This document shows positions 28,604 to 37,330 of a stretch of DNA of 52,172 bases, one piece after another. Origin of the DNA: Patescibacteria group bacterium. Its GTDB lineage: Bacteria; Patescibacteriota; Minisyncoccia; UBA6257; 02-FULL-45-10c. The DNA lies in contig JAHILT010000038.1 of NCBI GenBank assembly GCA_018896875.1, positions 1-52,172 on the forward strand. Reading direction: 5' to 3'. Positions within the stretch are counted from its first letter, which is position 1, and every line of letters begins with the position of its first letter. The translations under genes and the position numbers were made by a program. A model generated the notes under the pieces. The model was not told where the DNA came from, ran no database searches, and was given only the letters and a program-made list of their open reading frames with translations.

Positions 28604-28741
28604 CAAACAAAAACAAGCCACTTTTGAGGAACATCTCGGAAGCCCTGCCTGCCGGCAGGCAGGGCTCTTGCACTGAGAGCGAAGCAAATTTTTCTCTTAG
28701 AAAAATTATACTGTTTCCGAGAAGTGGCTTATTTTTGTTTG
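28604..28741. repeat. ~115-nt structured repeat, copy 2 (with inserted GC palindrome)
   Basis: Core shared with copies 1 and 3; ~20-bp outer inverted repeat CAAACAAAAACAAGCCACTT / AAGTGGCTTATTTTTGTTTG. Confidence 0.88.
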
Positions 28742-28743
28742 AT

Positions 28744-30093
28744 TTATTTTAGTAATTTTTTTAATTCTTCAATATCATTTTCAATAAGAATAGACTTCTT
28801 TTCTTTTGCGATCGTTTCTTTAAGTTTCTCTGGTATTTCTATTTCTTTGCCAATTATCGGCTCTATGCTGTCTTTAAATTTAACTGGATGCGCAGTGCTC
28901 AATACGATAATCGGATTTTTTATTCCAGATTTTTCCGCCCCCCTCATTGCCACTGCCGTATGCGTATCAATCAAATATCCAGTTTTTTCGAATATAGACT
29001 TAATGGTCTCCGCAGTTTCAGCTTCATCCACTGTTTCTCCAATAATATCCAATCTCATCGCCTCAACGCTATTTTTATACATATCTAGCATCCTAGCAAA
29101 GTTAGATGGGTTTCCTACGTTCATAGAATTAGATATTGCTGGTGCTACTTTTTCTGAAGAACGAGGAGTATAAATTCCCGTGGCAAGATACTCTGGTACA
29201 ACATCATTAATATTACACGATGCCACAAATTTTTTCACTGGTAAACCAATTCTTTTAGCCATAAGCCCAGCAGTAAGATTCCCAAAATTTCCACTAGGCA
29301 CGGAGAGCGCTATTTCTTTTTCTTTCTCTGTTTTTCTAAGCAAATTATAGCCGTGAAAATAATAAAACATTTGCGGTAAAAGTCTGCCGAAATTAATAGA
29401 ATTTGCCGAAGAAAACTCACCCTTTCCATTAATCTCTTTGTCTCTTAATATCTGTTTCGCCAACTTTTGACAATCGTCAAATACGCCCTTAACTTCTATT
29501 GCCGTAATATTTCCGCCAAAAGTCGTAAGTTGTTTTTCCTGAAGATTACTCACTTTTCCAGATGGATAAAGAATATACACCTTCAAATTAGGAACACCAT
29601 AAAAACCTGCTGCCACAGCACTACCTGTATCCCCAGAAGTAGCAACAATAATTTTTAATTCTTGTTTGTTTTCTTTAAGAAAATACTCCATAGCACGAGA
29701 CATAAAACGAGCGCCAAAATCCTTAAAAGCCATCGTTGGTCCATGAAACAGCTCTTGTATATAAAGATTATCGCTAATTTTAACTAATGGAGTTGGAGAT
29801 CCTTCGACAAGCTCAGGACAAGACCCTTTATTTTCTATAAGGAAGGCTTCTTTACTAAACGCATCGGCAATAATCTCTTTTAATGCTAATTCTGGAATAT
29901 CATCAATAAATAATTTGCTGATTTCCAAAGCAATATCCGAAAAAGTTTTTTCTGGCAATTCTTCTAAGAATTTATCGCTTAAAATAGGAAAAGACTCTGG
30001 TATATATAGCCCGCCATCAGGCGCCAGTCCGTCAAGAAGAACGTCTTTGAAAGATTTTCCGATAACCCCCTTATTGGTACTGTAGTATTTCAT
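28744..30093 (-). CDS. thrC: Threonine synthase
   Basis: KYYSTN, ELFHGPTMAFKDFGARF, SGDTGSAVAAGF, VPSGNFGN. Confidence 0.95.
   Translation of the reverse strand: MKYYSTNKGVIGKSFKDVLLDGLAPDGGLYIPESFPILSDKFLEELPEKTFSDIALEISKLFIDDIPELALKEIIADAFSKEAFLIENKGSCPELVEGSPTPLVKISDNLYIQELFHGPTMAFKDFGARFMSRAMEYFLKENKQELKIIVATSGDTGSAVAAGFYGVPNLKVYILYPSGKVSNLQEKQLTTFGGNITAIEVKGVFDDCQKLAKQILRDKEINGKGEFSSANSINFGRLLPQMFYYFHGYNLLRKTEKEKEIALSVPSGNFGNLTAGLMAKRIGLPVKKFVASCNINDVVPEYLATGIYTPRSSEKVAPAISNSMNVGNPSNFARMLDMYKNSVEAMRLDIIGETVDEAETAETIKSIFEKTGYLIDTHTAVAMRGAEKSGIKNPIIVLSTAHPVKFKDSIEPIIGKEIEIPEKLKETIAKEKKSILIENDIEELKKLLK
29799..29823. repeat. Palindromic repeat inserted in the thrC reading frame (encodes SCPELVEGS)
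   Basis: TCCTTCGACAAGCTCAGGACAAG; variant CTCCTTCGGCGGGCTCAGGACAAG at 22866..22889. Confidence 0.7.
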
Positions 30094-30139
30094 AAATAAT
30101 TTTTTAATTTATTTATATTAATAATGCTATAAATAAAAA

Positions 30140-30649
30140 TTATGCTAACTCTAAAATTTTCTCAACCAAATCAATTTCGGTTAAATTCTCAATATTAATT
30201 GTATGGTTGGCAATTTTTTTATAAACTAAACTTCTTTCTTTAAAAAGTTTTTTAAGACCCTTCTCTCTTAAACCAATTATTCCACCCTTAATAACTCTTT
30301 GCTTTAATCTTTTTTGTATCTCCCTTAGGGTTGTTTCTATGTAAACAACCTTGGTTTCTTTTTTGATTTTTCCCATAGCCTCTGGAGAATACATAATGCT
30401 TCCTCCTGGAGAGAAAACGGTATTTTTTTTAAAAGCTAACTCTAGGGTATATTTATTTTCTAAATCTAATAATTTCCGTTCTCCATCTTGCTCTAAAATT
30501 TCATCATAACTTCTACCCGTTTTTTCTTTAATTAAGTCGTCTAAATCAATAAAATCCCAACCTAATTTATTGGCTAGTATTTTCCCAATCGTGGACTTCC
30601 CCGAGGTAGGCATTCCAACTAAAGTTATAACTTGTTTATTTTTTTTCAT
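30140..30649 (-). CDS. Shikimate-kinase-family P-loop kinase; candidate homoserine kinase by context
   Basis: GMPTSGKSTIGKILANKLGWDFIDLDDLIKEKTGRS; sits between asd and thrC. Confidence 0.85.
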   Translation of the reverse strand: MKKNKQVITLVGMPTSGKSTIGKILANKLGWDFIDLDDLIKEKTGRSYDEILEQDGERKLLDLENKYTLELAFKKNTVFSPGGSIMYSPEAMGKIKKETKVVYIETTLREIQKRLKQRVIKGGIIGLREKGLKKLFKERSLVYKKIANHTINIENLTEIDLVEKILELA

Positions 30650-30682
30650 TTGTTTGTCTGTATTCTTTTTAGAAATTAGAAA

Positions 30683-31789
30683 TTAGAAATTTCTTGATAG
30701 GTATCCTTTTTTATACAATAACTCAGCCACTAAAATAGCACCACCAGCTGCTCCTCTAATAGTATTATGAGAAAGGGCAATAAATTTCCATCCCGAATCT
30801 TTGTCTTCGCGAAATCTACCACAAGTAATACCCATGCCATTTTCGTAATCACGGTCTAGCTTAGTTTGTGGCCTATTGTTTTCAGAAAAATATTTAATAA
30901 ATTTCTTAGGGGCAGAAGGTAAATTTAATTTAGCCAACGAATTTTTGAAATTAATAATCGCTTTCTTTATCTGTAAAAAAGTTGGTTTCTTTTTAAATTT
31001 AACTGACACACTAGCCATATGACCATCAGAAACCGAAACGCGAATACAAGTAGCTGAAATATTTATATTTTTAGCCAACTCTATTTTTTTATTCTTTATA
31101 ATCCCCAAAATTTTCAACGGTTCTTTTTCAGTTTTTTCTTCTTCTCCTCCTATAAATGGAATACAATTATCCACCATCTCCGGCCACGATTCAAAAGTTT
31201 TTCCAGCACCAGAAATTGCTTGCAATGTAGTCACAGAAACAATCTGAGGATTAAATTGCTTAAGGGCGTAAATAACTGGAAGATAAGACTGCAAAGAGCA
31301 ATTTGGCTTAACGACTAATAATCCTTTTTTCCAACCACGTTTTTTTCGTTGAATACTAACAAGAGATAAATGATTTTCGTTTATTTCCGGCATAATCATC
31401 GGAACATCCTCTGTCCATCTATGAGCAGAGTTATTAGAAACTACAGCTATGCCTGCTGAAGCATAATGTTCTTCTACTTCTTTTATTTTTTTCTTACTCA
31501 TATCAATAGCAGAAAAAACTAAATCTACATTTTTTACAATTTCATTAAAATCTCCTTCTACTGCTTTAACTGTTATTTTTTTTATTTTTTTGGGAATAGA
31601 ATTTTTCATGCACCATCTTCCCCTTACCGCTTCCTCATATTTTTTTCCGGCCGATTGTGAAGAGGCAGCTAAAACAACCACGTCAAACCATGGGTGTTTT
31701 TCTAAAAGAGAAATAAATCTCTGTCCCACCATTCCGGTCGCACCTAAAATACCAACTCTTAATTTCTTTTTTAATTTTTTATTTTTCAT
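30683..31789 (-). CDS. asd: Aspartate-semialdehyde dehydrogenase
   Basis: GILGATGMVGQRFISLLEKHPWF, VKPNCSLQSYLPVI, SGAGKTFESW. Confidence 0.94.
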   Translation of the reverse strand: MKNKKLKKKLRVGILGATGMVGQRFISLLEKHPWFDVVVLAASSQSAGKKYEEAVRGRWCMKNSIPKKIKKITVKAVEGDFNEIVKNVDLVFSAIDMSKKKIKEVEEHYASAGIAVVSNNSAHRWTEDVPMIMPEINENHLSLVSIQRKKRGWKKGLLVVKPNCSLQSYLPVIYALKQFNPQIVSVTTLQAISGAGKTFESWPEMVDNCIPFIGGEEEKTEKEPLKILGIIKNKKIELAKNINISATCIRVSVSDGHMASVSVKFKKKPTFLQIKKAIINFKNSLAKLNLPSAPKKFIKYFSENNRPQTKLDRDYENGMGITCGRFREDKDSGWKFIALSHNTIRGAAGGAILVAELLYKKGYLSRNF

Positions 31790-31818
31790 TTTTTTGTTAG
31801 TTATTAATCTTTTTTTCT

Positions 31819-31884
31819 GTCATTCCCGCGTAGGCGGGAATCTAGTCTTTTATTTTTCTGGATTCCCGTTTTCACGGGAATGAC
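31819..31884. repeat. Dispersed palindromic repeat GTCATTCCCGCG..GGAATC..GATTCCCG..CGGGAATGAC
   Basis: Two nested hairpins with mutually complementary ends, inside the thr operon. Confidence 0.8.
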
Positions 31885-31919
31885 AAATCTATGGAAATTA
31901 GTAATTGGTAATTGGAAAT

Positions 31920-34343
31920 TTATATTTTTAATATATCTGAAAGAACTCCACTGGCTGTAACTTCTGCGCCTGCCCCAGGCCCTTGTATAATTAAAGGACA
32001 ATTTGGATATCGTTTTGTATAAAAAACAAAAATATTATCGGCTCCTCTTACAAATGCTAGTGGATTATCTTTAGATATTGATTCTAAGCAAGCCGAGGCT
32101 TTTCCATTCTCAAGTTTAGCTACGTAACGTAAAACTTTTTTGTCTTTCTGCACTTCTTCCAAAAGATTTTTAAAATGAAAATCATATTCTTTTAATTTTT
32201 CCATAAAACTACCTAGCTCTTTTATCTTTCTAAGTTTTTTTATTACCAAATTTTCTATTTTTACATCTGAAATATTCATATCCAGCCCTATCTCTCTAGC
32301 TAGTATCAAAAGTTTTCGTCCAACATCTAATCCATTTAAATCTTCTCTAGGATCTGGCTCTGTATATCCTAATGTTTTAGCCTTAATCACAATATCGCTG
32401 AAATTATCATTTTCCCCAAAACTATTTAATATATAACTTAAGGTTCCAGAAAAAATACCTTCAATCTTTACAATCTTATCTCCACTAGAAACTAAATCTT
32501 TTAAGGTAGATAATAATGGAAGTCCAGCGCCGACATTAGTTTCATATCCGAATTTTTTGTTATTTTTCGCTAAAATATCACGAAGTTCTTTGTATTTTTT
32601 AATCGGCAAAACATTAAATTTTTTATTAGGAGACACTATATTAAATCCAGCGTGCGCCATTTCAATATATTTGTTTGTAACAAAATCACTAGCCGTACAA
32701 TCAACGAATATTTTATTAGAAATATCCATATTTTTAATTTTTCTCATCCATTCTTTAAAATCAGCTAGGCTTCCTTTCTCTAGCGCTTTTTTCCAGTCAT
32801 TTAATTTAATTCCGCTTTCATCTAACAACATTTTTTTACTATTTATAATTCCGCACACCTTTAATAAATTATTATCCAATTCACAAATTTGTCTCAATAA
32901 CATTCCTCCGATATTACCAACTCCAACCAAAAAAATATTTTTAATGCCATTAAACACGAATCGATCATGTATTAAATTTAACGCTCTAATTTTGTCTTTG
33001 GTATTAACGGTCAAAGAGATACTTCTTTCTGACCCTCCTTGTGCAATAGCTGTAACGCTAATTTTATTGTCGCCTAAAATTCCAAATAAATTTCCAGAGA
33101 TACCGGGTGTTCCTCGCATTCCATCTCCCACAATAGAAATAACAACTTGATTAGGAATAAACTCTACGCTTACTGATTCATCTTTAGTTTCTTTTTTAAA
33201 CTCTACTCTTAAACTACGCAATGTTCTTTTTAGTTCTATCGTCTTTATGGCCAAACAAATTGTGTGTTCAGAAGATGCCTGAGAAATTAAAATAACATTT
33301 GATTTAGCTTTTTTAGTTGCTTCAAAAACTCTCGCCGCGCTACCAGGTATGCCCGCAAGACTTACTCCTTTAACAATAATCAAAGAAATATCTTCCATTA
33401 AAATCACCCCCTTAACCAATGGGTTTTGCGTAGCTGTTTTTTTTACTATCAAAGAACCATTCCCTAACGAGTTGAATGTGTTTTTTATTAAAATAGGTAT
33501 GCCTTTTTTAATCGCTGGCAACATAGTGGCTGGATGTATTACTTTGGCTCCAAAATAAGCCATCTCTACGGCTTCTTCATAGCTTATTTCGTTCAAAACA
33601 ACGGCGTTTTTAACTAATCTAGGGTCAGCACTCATAATCCCATCCACATCAGTCCAAATTTCTATAATTTTTACACCAAGAGCGACCCCCAAAATAGCTG
33701 CTGAGTAATCCGACCCTCCTCTACCTAAAGTAGTTGTTTCTCCTTTTTGAGTAGAACTTAGAAACCCTGTAATAATAGGAATTCCGACTTTATTTTTTGA
33801 TTTGCTAAAAAATTTTTTAATTAATTTATTTGTAGAATTAAAATTAACAGAAGCATTTATAAAAATATCATCTGTTTTAATAATTTCCCGGGCATCAACA
33901 AAATAACTTTTTTCTAAAAACTCGCTTTTTATATAATTAGCAATTATAAAAGCCGAAAATCTTTCACCAAAACTAGCTATAATATCCATTTCTTTGGGCA
34001 ACGCTTCTTTTCTTTTGGATATATTTTCTAAGATAATTGATAATTCATTTATCAAAGTTTCTACATATTTCAAAATTATTTTTTGATTAGCTTTTTTCTT
34101 GATTAATTTTTTTATAAATTTTATATGATGATTTTTTATTATTTCAACTTCTTTTTTACTATCTTTTCCCGCCACAGCTAATGAGGCACATTTTAAAAGA
34201 TGATCTGTAATTCCTTGAAAAGCCGAAACAACCACGGCTATATCATTTTTTTTAGACGCGTCTAAAATTATTTCGCTAGCCATTTTGACTCTTTCAGGAG
34301 TTCCTAGTGATGATCCGCCAAATTTTAATATTTTTGTAATCAT
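31920..34343 (-). CDS. thrA: Bifunctional aspartokinase/homoserine dehydrogenase
   Basis: KFGGSSLGTPERVKMA, GRGGSDYSAAILG, ACT region, VGVGNIGGMLLRQI, ETNVGAGLPLL. Confidence 0.95.
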   Translation of the reverse strand: MITKILKFGGSSLGTPERVKMASEIILDASKKNDIAVVVSAFQGITDHLLKCASLAVAGKDSKKEVEIIKNHHIKFIKKLIKKKANQKIILKYVETLINELSIILENISKRKEALPKEMDIIASFGERFSAFIIANYIKSEFLEKSYFVDAREIIKTDDIFINASVNFNSTNKLIKKFFSKSKNKVGIPIITGFLSSTQKGETTTLGRGGSDYSAAILGVALGVKIIEIWTDVDGIMSADPRLVKNAVVLNEISYEEAVEMAYFGAKVIHPATMLPAIKKGIPILIKNTFNSLGNGSLIVKKTATQNPLVKGVILMEDISLIIVKGVSLAGIPGSAARVFEATKKAKSNVILISQASSEHTICLAIKTIELKRTLRSLRVEFKKETKDESVSVEFIPNQVVISIVGDGMRGTPGISGNLFGILGDNKISVTAIAQGGSERSISLTVNTKDKIRALNLIHDRFVFNGIKNIFLVGVGNIGGMLLRQICELDNNLLKVCGIINSKKMLLDESGIKLNDWKKALEKGSLADFKEWMRKIKNMDISNKIFVDCTASDFVTNKYIEMAHAGFNIVSPNKKFNVLPIKKYKELRDILAKNNKKFGYETNVGAGLPLLSTLKDLVSSGDKIVKIEGIFSGTLSYILNSFGENDNFSDIVIKAKTLGYTEPDPREDLNGLDVGRKLLILAREIGLDMNISDVKIENLVIKKLRKIKELGSFMEKLKEYDFHFKNLLEEVQKDKKVLRYVAKLENGKASACLESISKDNPLAFVRGADNIFVFYTKRYPNCPLIIQGPGAGAEVTASGVLSDILKI

Positions 34344-34352
34344 ATAAACAAA

Positions 34353-34371
34353 AACCTCGATTTTTCGAGGT
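34353..34371 (-). terminator. Attenuator terminator ACCTCGAAAAATCGAGGT + TTTTGTTT
   Basis: Stem plus U tract on the minus strand between leader peptide and thrA. Confidence 0.88.
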
Positions 34372-34400
34372 CGTAATTAATTAATATTTTAAATTTATAA

Positions 34401-34460
34401 CTACGACCTCAATAATGGGCTTAATGTTGTTGTAGTAGTTGTAGAAATAATTCTAAACAT
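34401..34460 (-). CDS. thrL: Threonine operon leader peptide MFRIISTTTTTTLSPLLRS
   Basis: 19 codons with Ile-Ile and six consecutive Thr codons, before an attenuator and thrA; TTGACG/TATTAT promoter upstream. Confidence 0.9.
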   Translation of the reverse strand: MFRIISTTTTTTLSPLLRS

Positions 34461-34528
34461 TATCTTTATAATACCAAACGATTTTTTATCGTCAACCCCA
34501 TTTAAAATTATATTTATAAAAAGAAAAA

Positions 34529-34560
34529 GCGCCCCGAATATTAGTCTTAATCGGGGCGCT
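34529..34560 (-). terminator. Terminator of clpP: AGCGCCCCGA..TCGGGGCGCTTTTTC
   Basis: Strong stem with T tract. Confidence 0.9.
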
Positions 34561-34590
34561 GGTTGCGAAATGGAAACTAGTCCATGTTTA

Positions 34591-35229
34591 CTATCTCTTA
34601 ACAACTTTAGACACTATATCAACGAGCCCATATTCCTTGGCCTCTTCAGCAGACATATAATAATTACGTTCCATGTCTTTGTGTACCTCATCAAATGTCT
34701 TTCCTGTATGATCAGCTATAATTTGCGTTAAGATTCTCTTACTTATCTGCATCTCCTTAGCTTCAATTTCTATATCAGTCGCCTGACCAGAAATACCTCC
34801 ACCCATAATTAAAGGCTGGTGAATCATAATACGAGAGTTAGGTAAAGCAATACGCCTTCCTTTTGTCCCAGCCGCAAGTATTACGGCACCAAAAGACATC
34901 GCCATACCCATACAAATAGTAGAGATAGGGCTTTTTATATACTGCATAGTATCATAGACAGCCAGCCCCGCAGTTACCAAGCCACCAGGAGAATTAATAT
35001 GAAGACTAATGTCTTTTTCTTCGTCCTGCTGATCTAGAAAGAGAAGCTGGGCAATTAACAAGTCGGCAGAACTCGTAGTAAATACCCCATCTGGGTCACC
35101 TACAAAAATAATACGCTGACTCAAAAAATAAGAATAAATATCACGAGTCATTACAGCACCTAGATCTTTTGTAGTGACCATAGGAATTACACCCGTATCC
35201 AAGATTTTTCCATTTTTCTCGTTTTTCAT
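34591..35229 (-). CDS. clpP: ATP-dependent Clp protease proteolytic subunit (paralog 1)
   Basis: HINSPGGLVTAGLAVYDTMQYI, GMAMSFGAVILAAG, RIMIHQP. Confidence 0.94.
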   Translation of the reverse strand: MKNEKNGKILDTGVIPMVTTKDLGAVMTRDIYSYFLSQRIIFVGDPDGVFTTSSADLLIAQLLFLDQQDEEKDISLHINSPGGLVTAGLAVYDTMQYIKSPISTICMGMAMSFGAVILAAGTKGRRIALPNSRIMIHQPLIMGGGISGQATDIEIEAKEMQISKRILTQIIADHTGKTFDEVHKDMERNYYMSAEEAKEYGLVDIVSKVVKR

Positions 35230-35431
35230 AAAGCCTCCCTTTTTCAGTTAGAATAATAAGTTTCAATTTCATATAAGGCAATTTCAAGCTTCTGATTTGA
35301 GAGTAAAATAAAAAACAAGACTCGTCAACAGGAGAAATCATTAATAAAGAAATTGTTTTTTAAAAAATAATTTTCTTGATATTATTTGATTTATAAGTAT
35401 TATTAAAGAATAAATAACTAATTAATAATTT

Positions 35432-36568
35432 ATGAAATATACACATAAAAATTTGCCTGGATCAGTTAAGCATCTTGAAATTAATTTCGGCGGAGACGAG
35501 TTCGCTAAATATTGGCAAACTGTTTACGATAAAGCCGTCAAAGAAGTAGATATAAAAGGATTTCGTAAGGGGTCTGCGCCTAAAGAAGTAGCTGACAAAG
35601 CAGTTAATAAAGACGAAGTATTTAGTAATGCTTCTGTTAATGCTGTCCGTGAAATTTTAAAACAAATAACAGAAGAAAATGGATGGGAAATTGTAGATCA
35701 GCCCAAGATCGACGTAGAAGAAAAAGGCAAGGATTTTATTTTTAAAATTGATTTAACCATTTTTCCCGAAGTATTTTTAAAGGATTACAAAAAGATTGCC
35801 AAAAATATTTTTTCTGAAAAAAAAGAATCTTCCGTTTCTGAAAAAGAAGTTCAAGAAGCCATTGATTGGATTCTAAATTCTAGAGCTAAGATTGTGCGAT
35901 CTTTTAAGCCAGCCGAGATTGGCAATGTAGTAAATATTGATTATAAAGGAAAAAATGACCAGTTTATTTTAGGTCAATCTAGAATAGAAAAAAACTTTGA
36001 TAAAAAAATTGTTGGACATAAAGATGGAGAAGAATTTGATGGCATTAAGTTAAATTCTGTTTTTGAACGCCAACTTCCAGAATTAAACGACGAGCTTGTT
36101 AAAACACTGGGACATTTTAAAACTGTTGATGATTTAAAAAAGAGTATAAACGAAGGGATTTCAAAAGAGAAAGCACTTAAAGAGGTAGAAAAACTAAGAA
36201 TTAAGATTCTAGAAGAAATAATAAAAAATTCTAAAATTGATATTCCTCAAATAATGATTGATAGAACATTAGCAGGAATGCTAGAAGAATATAAAATGTA
36301 TGTTAAGCAAGACTTTAAAGAAGACGATGCTAAGAAAAAACTAGAGCCAGAAGCTAAGAAAAAAGTGGCTTCCAATTTAATACTTTACAAAATAGCTAAG
36401 ATCGAAAAACTAGAGCCGGAACCAGAAGAAGTTGAAATTGAATCTAGCAAGATATTAAGTTCTTTGCGCCCAGAAGAAGCTGTTAGGATAGACAAAGAAA
36501 GAATTCATAATTATAGTTATGACATACTTAAAAATAAAAAGGTTTTTGAATTTTTAGAATCATGTTAA
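35432..36568 (+). CDS. tig: Trigger factor
   Basis: VDIKGFRKGSAPKEV, FPEV, C-terminal chaperone domain; next to clpP. Confidence 0.85.
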   Translation: MKYTHKNLPGSVKHLEINFGGDEFAKYWQTVYDKAVKEVDIKGFRKGSAPKEVADKAVNKDEVFSNASVNAVREILKQITEENGWEIVDQPKIDVEEKGKDFIFKIDLTIFPEVFLKDYKKIAKNIFSEKKESSVSEKEVQEAIDWILNSRAKIVRSFKPAEIGNVVNIDYKGKNDQFILGQSRIEKNFDKKIVGHKDGEEFDGIKLNSVFERQLPELNDELVKTLGHFKTVDDLKKSINEGISKEKALKEVEKLRIKILEEIIKNSKIDIPQIMIDRTLAGMLEEYKMYVKQDFKEDDAKKKLEPEAKKKVASNLILYKIAKIEKLEPEPEEVEIESSKILSSLRPEEAVRIDKERIHNYSYDILKNKKVFEFLESC

Positions 36569-36584
36569 AATAATAAAATTATGA

Positions 36585-36711
36585 ATCCCGCACATAACGA
36601 AGACTATTCTTAGTGGGATAATAGCTTAGAAAAAATAATAAGTCGTATAAATTAACATAAAATAACAAAGTCAGAGAAAATCTTATTTCCAGTCTTTGTT
36701 ATGTGTGGGAT
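36585..36711 (+). promoter_or_regulatory. Inverted-repeat leader, copy C (21-bp stem with two G-U pairs, ends in clpP start codon)
   Basis: ATCCCGCACATAACGAAGACT / AGTCTTTGTTATGTGTGGGAT. Confidence 0.88.
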
Positions 36712-37312
36712 GAACGAAAAAAACGAATATTTAATTCCAACAGTTATAGAAAAAAGTTCTGCAGGAGAACGAGCTTATGATATTTATTCTCGTCTTTTAA
36801 AAGAAAGGATAATATTTTTAGCTGGACCAATAAATGACGCTATTGCTAATACGGTTGTGGCTCAATTACTTTTTTTAGAACATGAAAATCCTAAAAAAGA
36901 TATTAAGCTTTACATTAATTCTCCTGGTGGATCTATCACTGCAGGACTAGCTATTTACGATACAATGCAATATGTTAAATGTGATGTTTCTACTATTTGT
37001 ATCGGCATAGCAGCTTCTATGGGAGCAGTTCTTTTAGCTGCTGGATCTAAGGGGAAAAGATTTGCGCTCCCTAATTCTGAAGTATTGATTCACCAAGTAA
37101 TGGTAGAAGGGATTGGAGGACAGGCCACGGAAATTGAAATAAGCGCCAAACATATTTTAAAAATGAGAGAAAGACTTAATCAATTATTAGTCAAACATAC
37201 AAACCGTCCTTTATTAAAGATACAAAGAGACACAGAAAGAGATTACTGGCTTACTGCTCAAGAAGCTAAAGAATATAATTTAGTAGATAAGATAATTAAA
37301 ACAAAAAATTAG
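36710..37312 (+). CDS. clpP: ATP-dependent Clp protease proteolytic subunit (paralog 2)
   Basis: [41 protein letters not shown]. Confidence 0.94.
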   Translation: MNEKNEYLIPTVIEKSSAGERAYDIYSRLLKERIIFLAGPINDAIANTVVAQLLFLEHENPKKDIKLYINSPGGSITAGLAIYDTMQYVKCDVSTICIGIAASMGAVLLAAGSKGKRFALPNSEVLIHQVMVEGIGGQATEIEISAKHILKMRERLNQLLVKHTNRPLLKIQRDTERDYWLTAQEAKEYNLVDKIIKTKN

Positions 37313-37330
37313 TTTAAGTATTATATAATA

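Noticed and set aside
35141-35341. 66-aa minus-strand ORF at the clpP start
   Set aside because: Out of frame overlap with clpP, no support.
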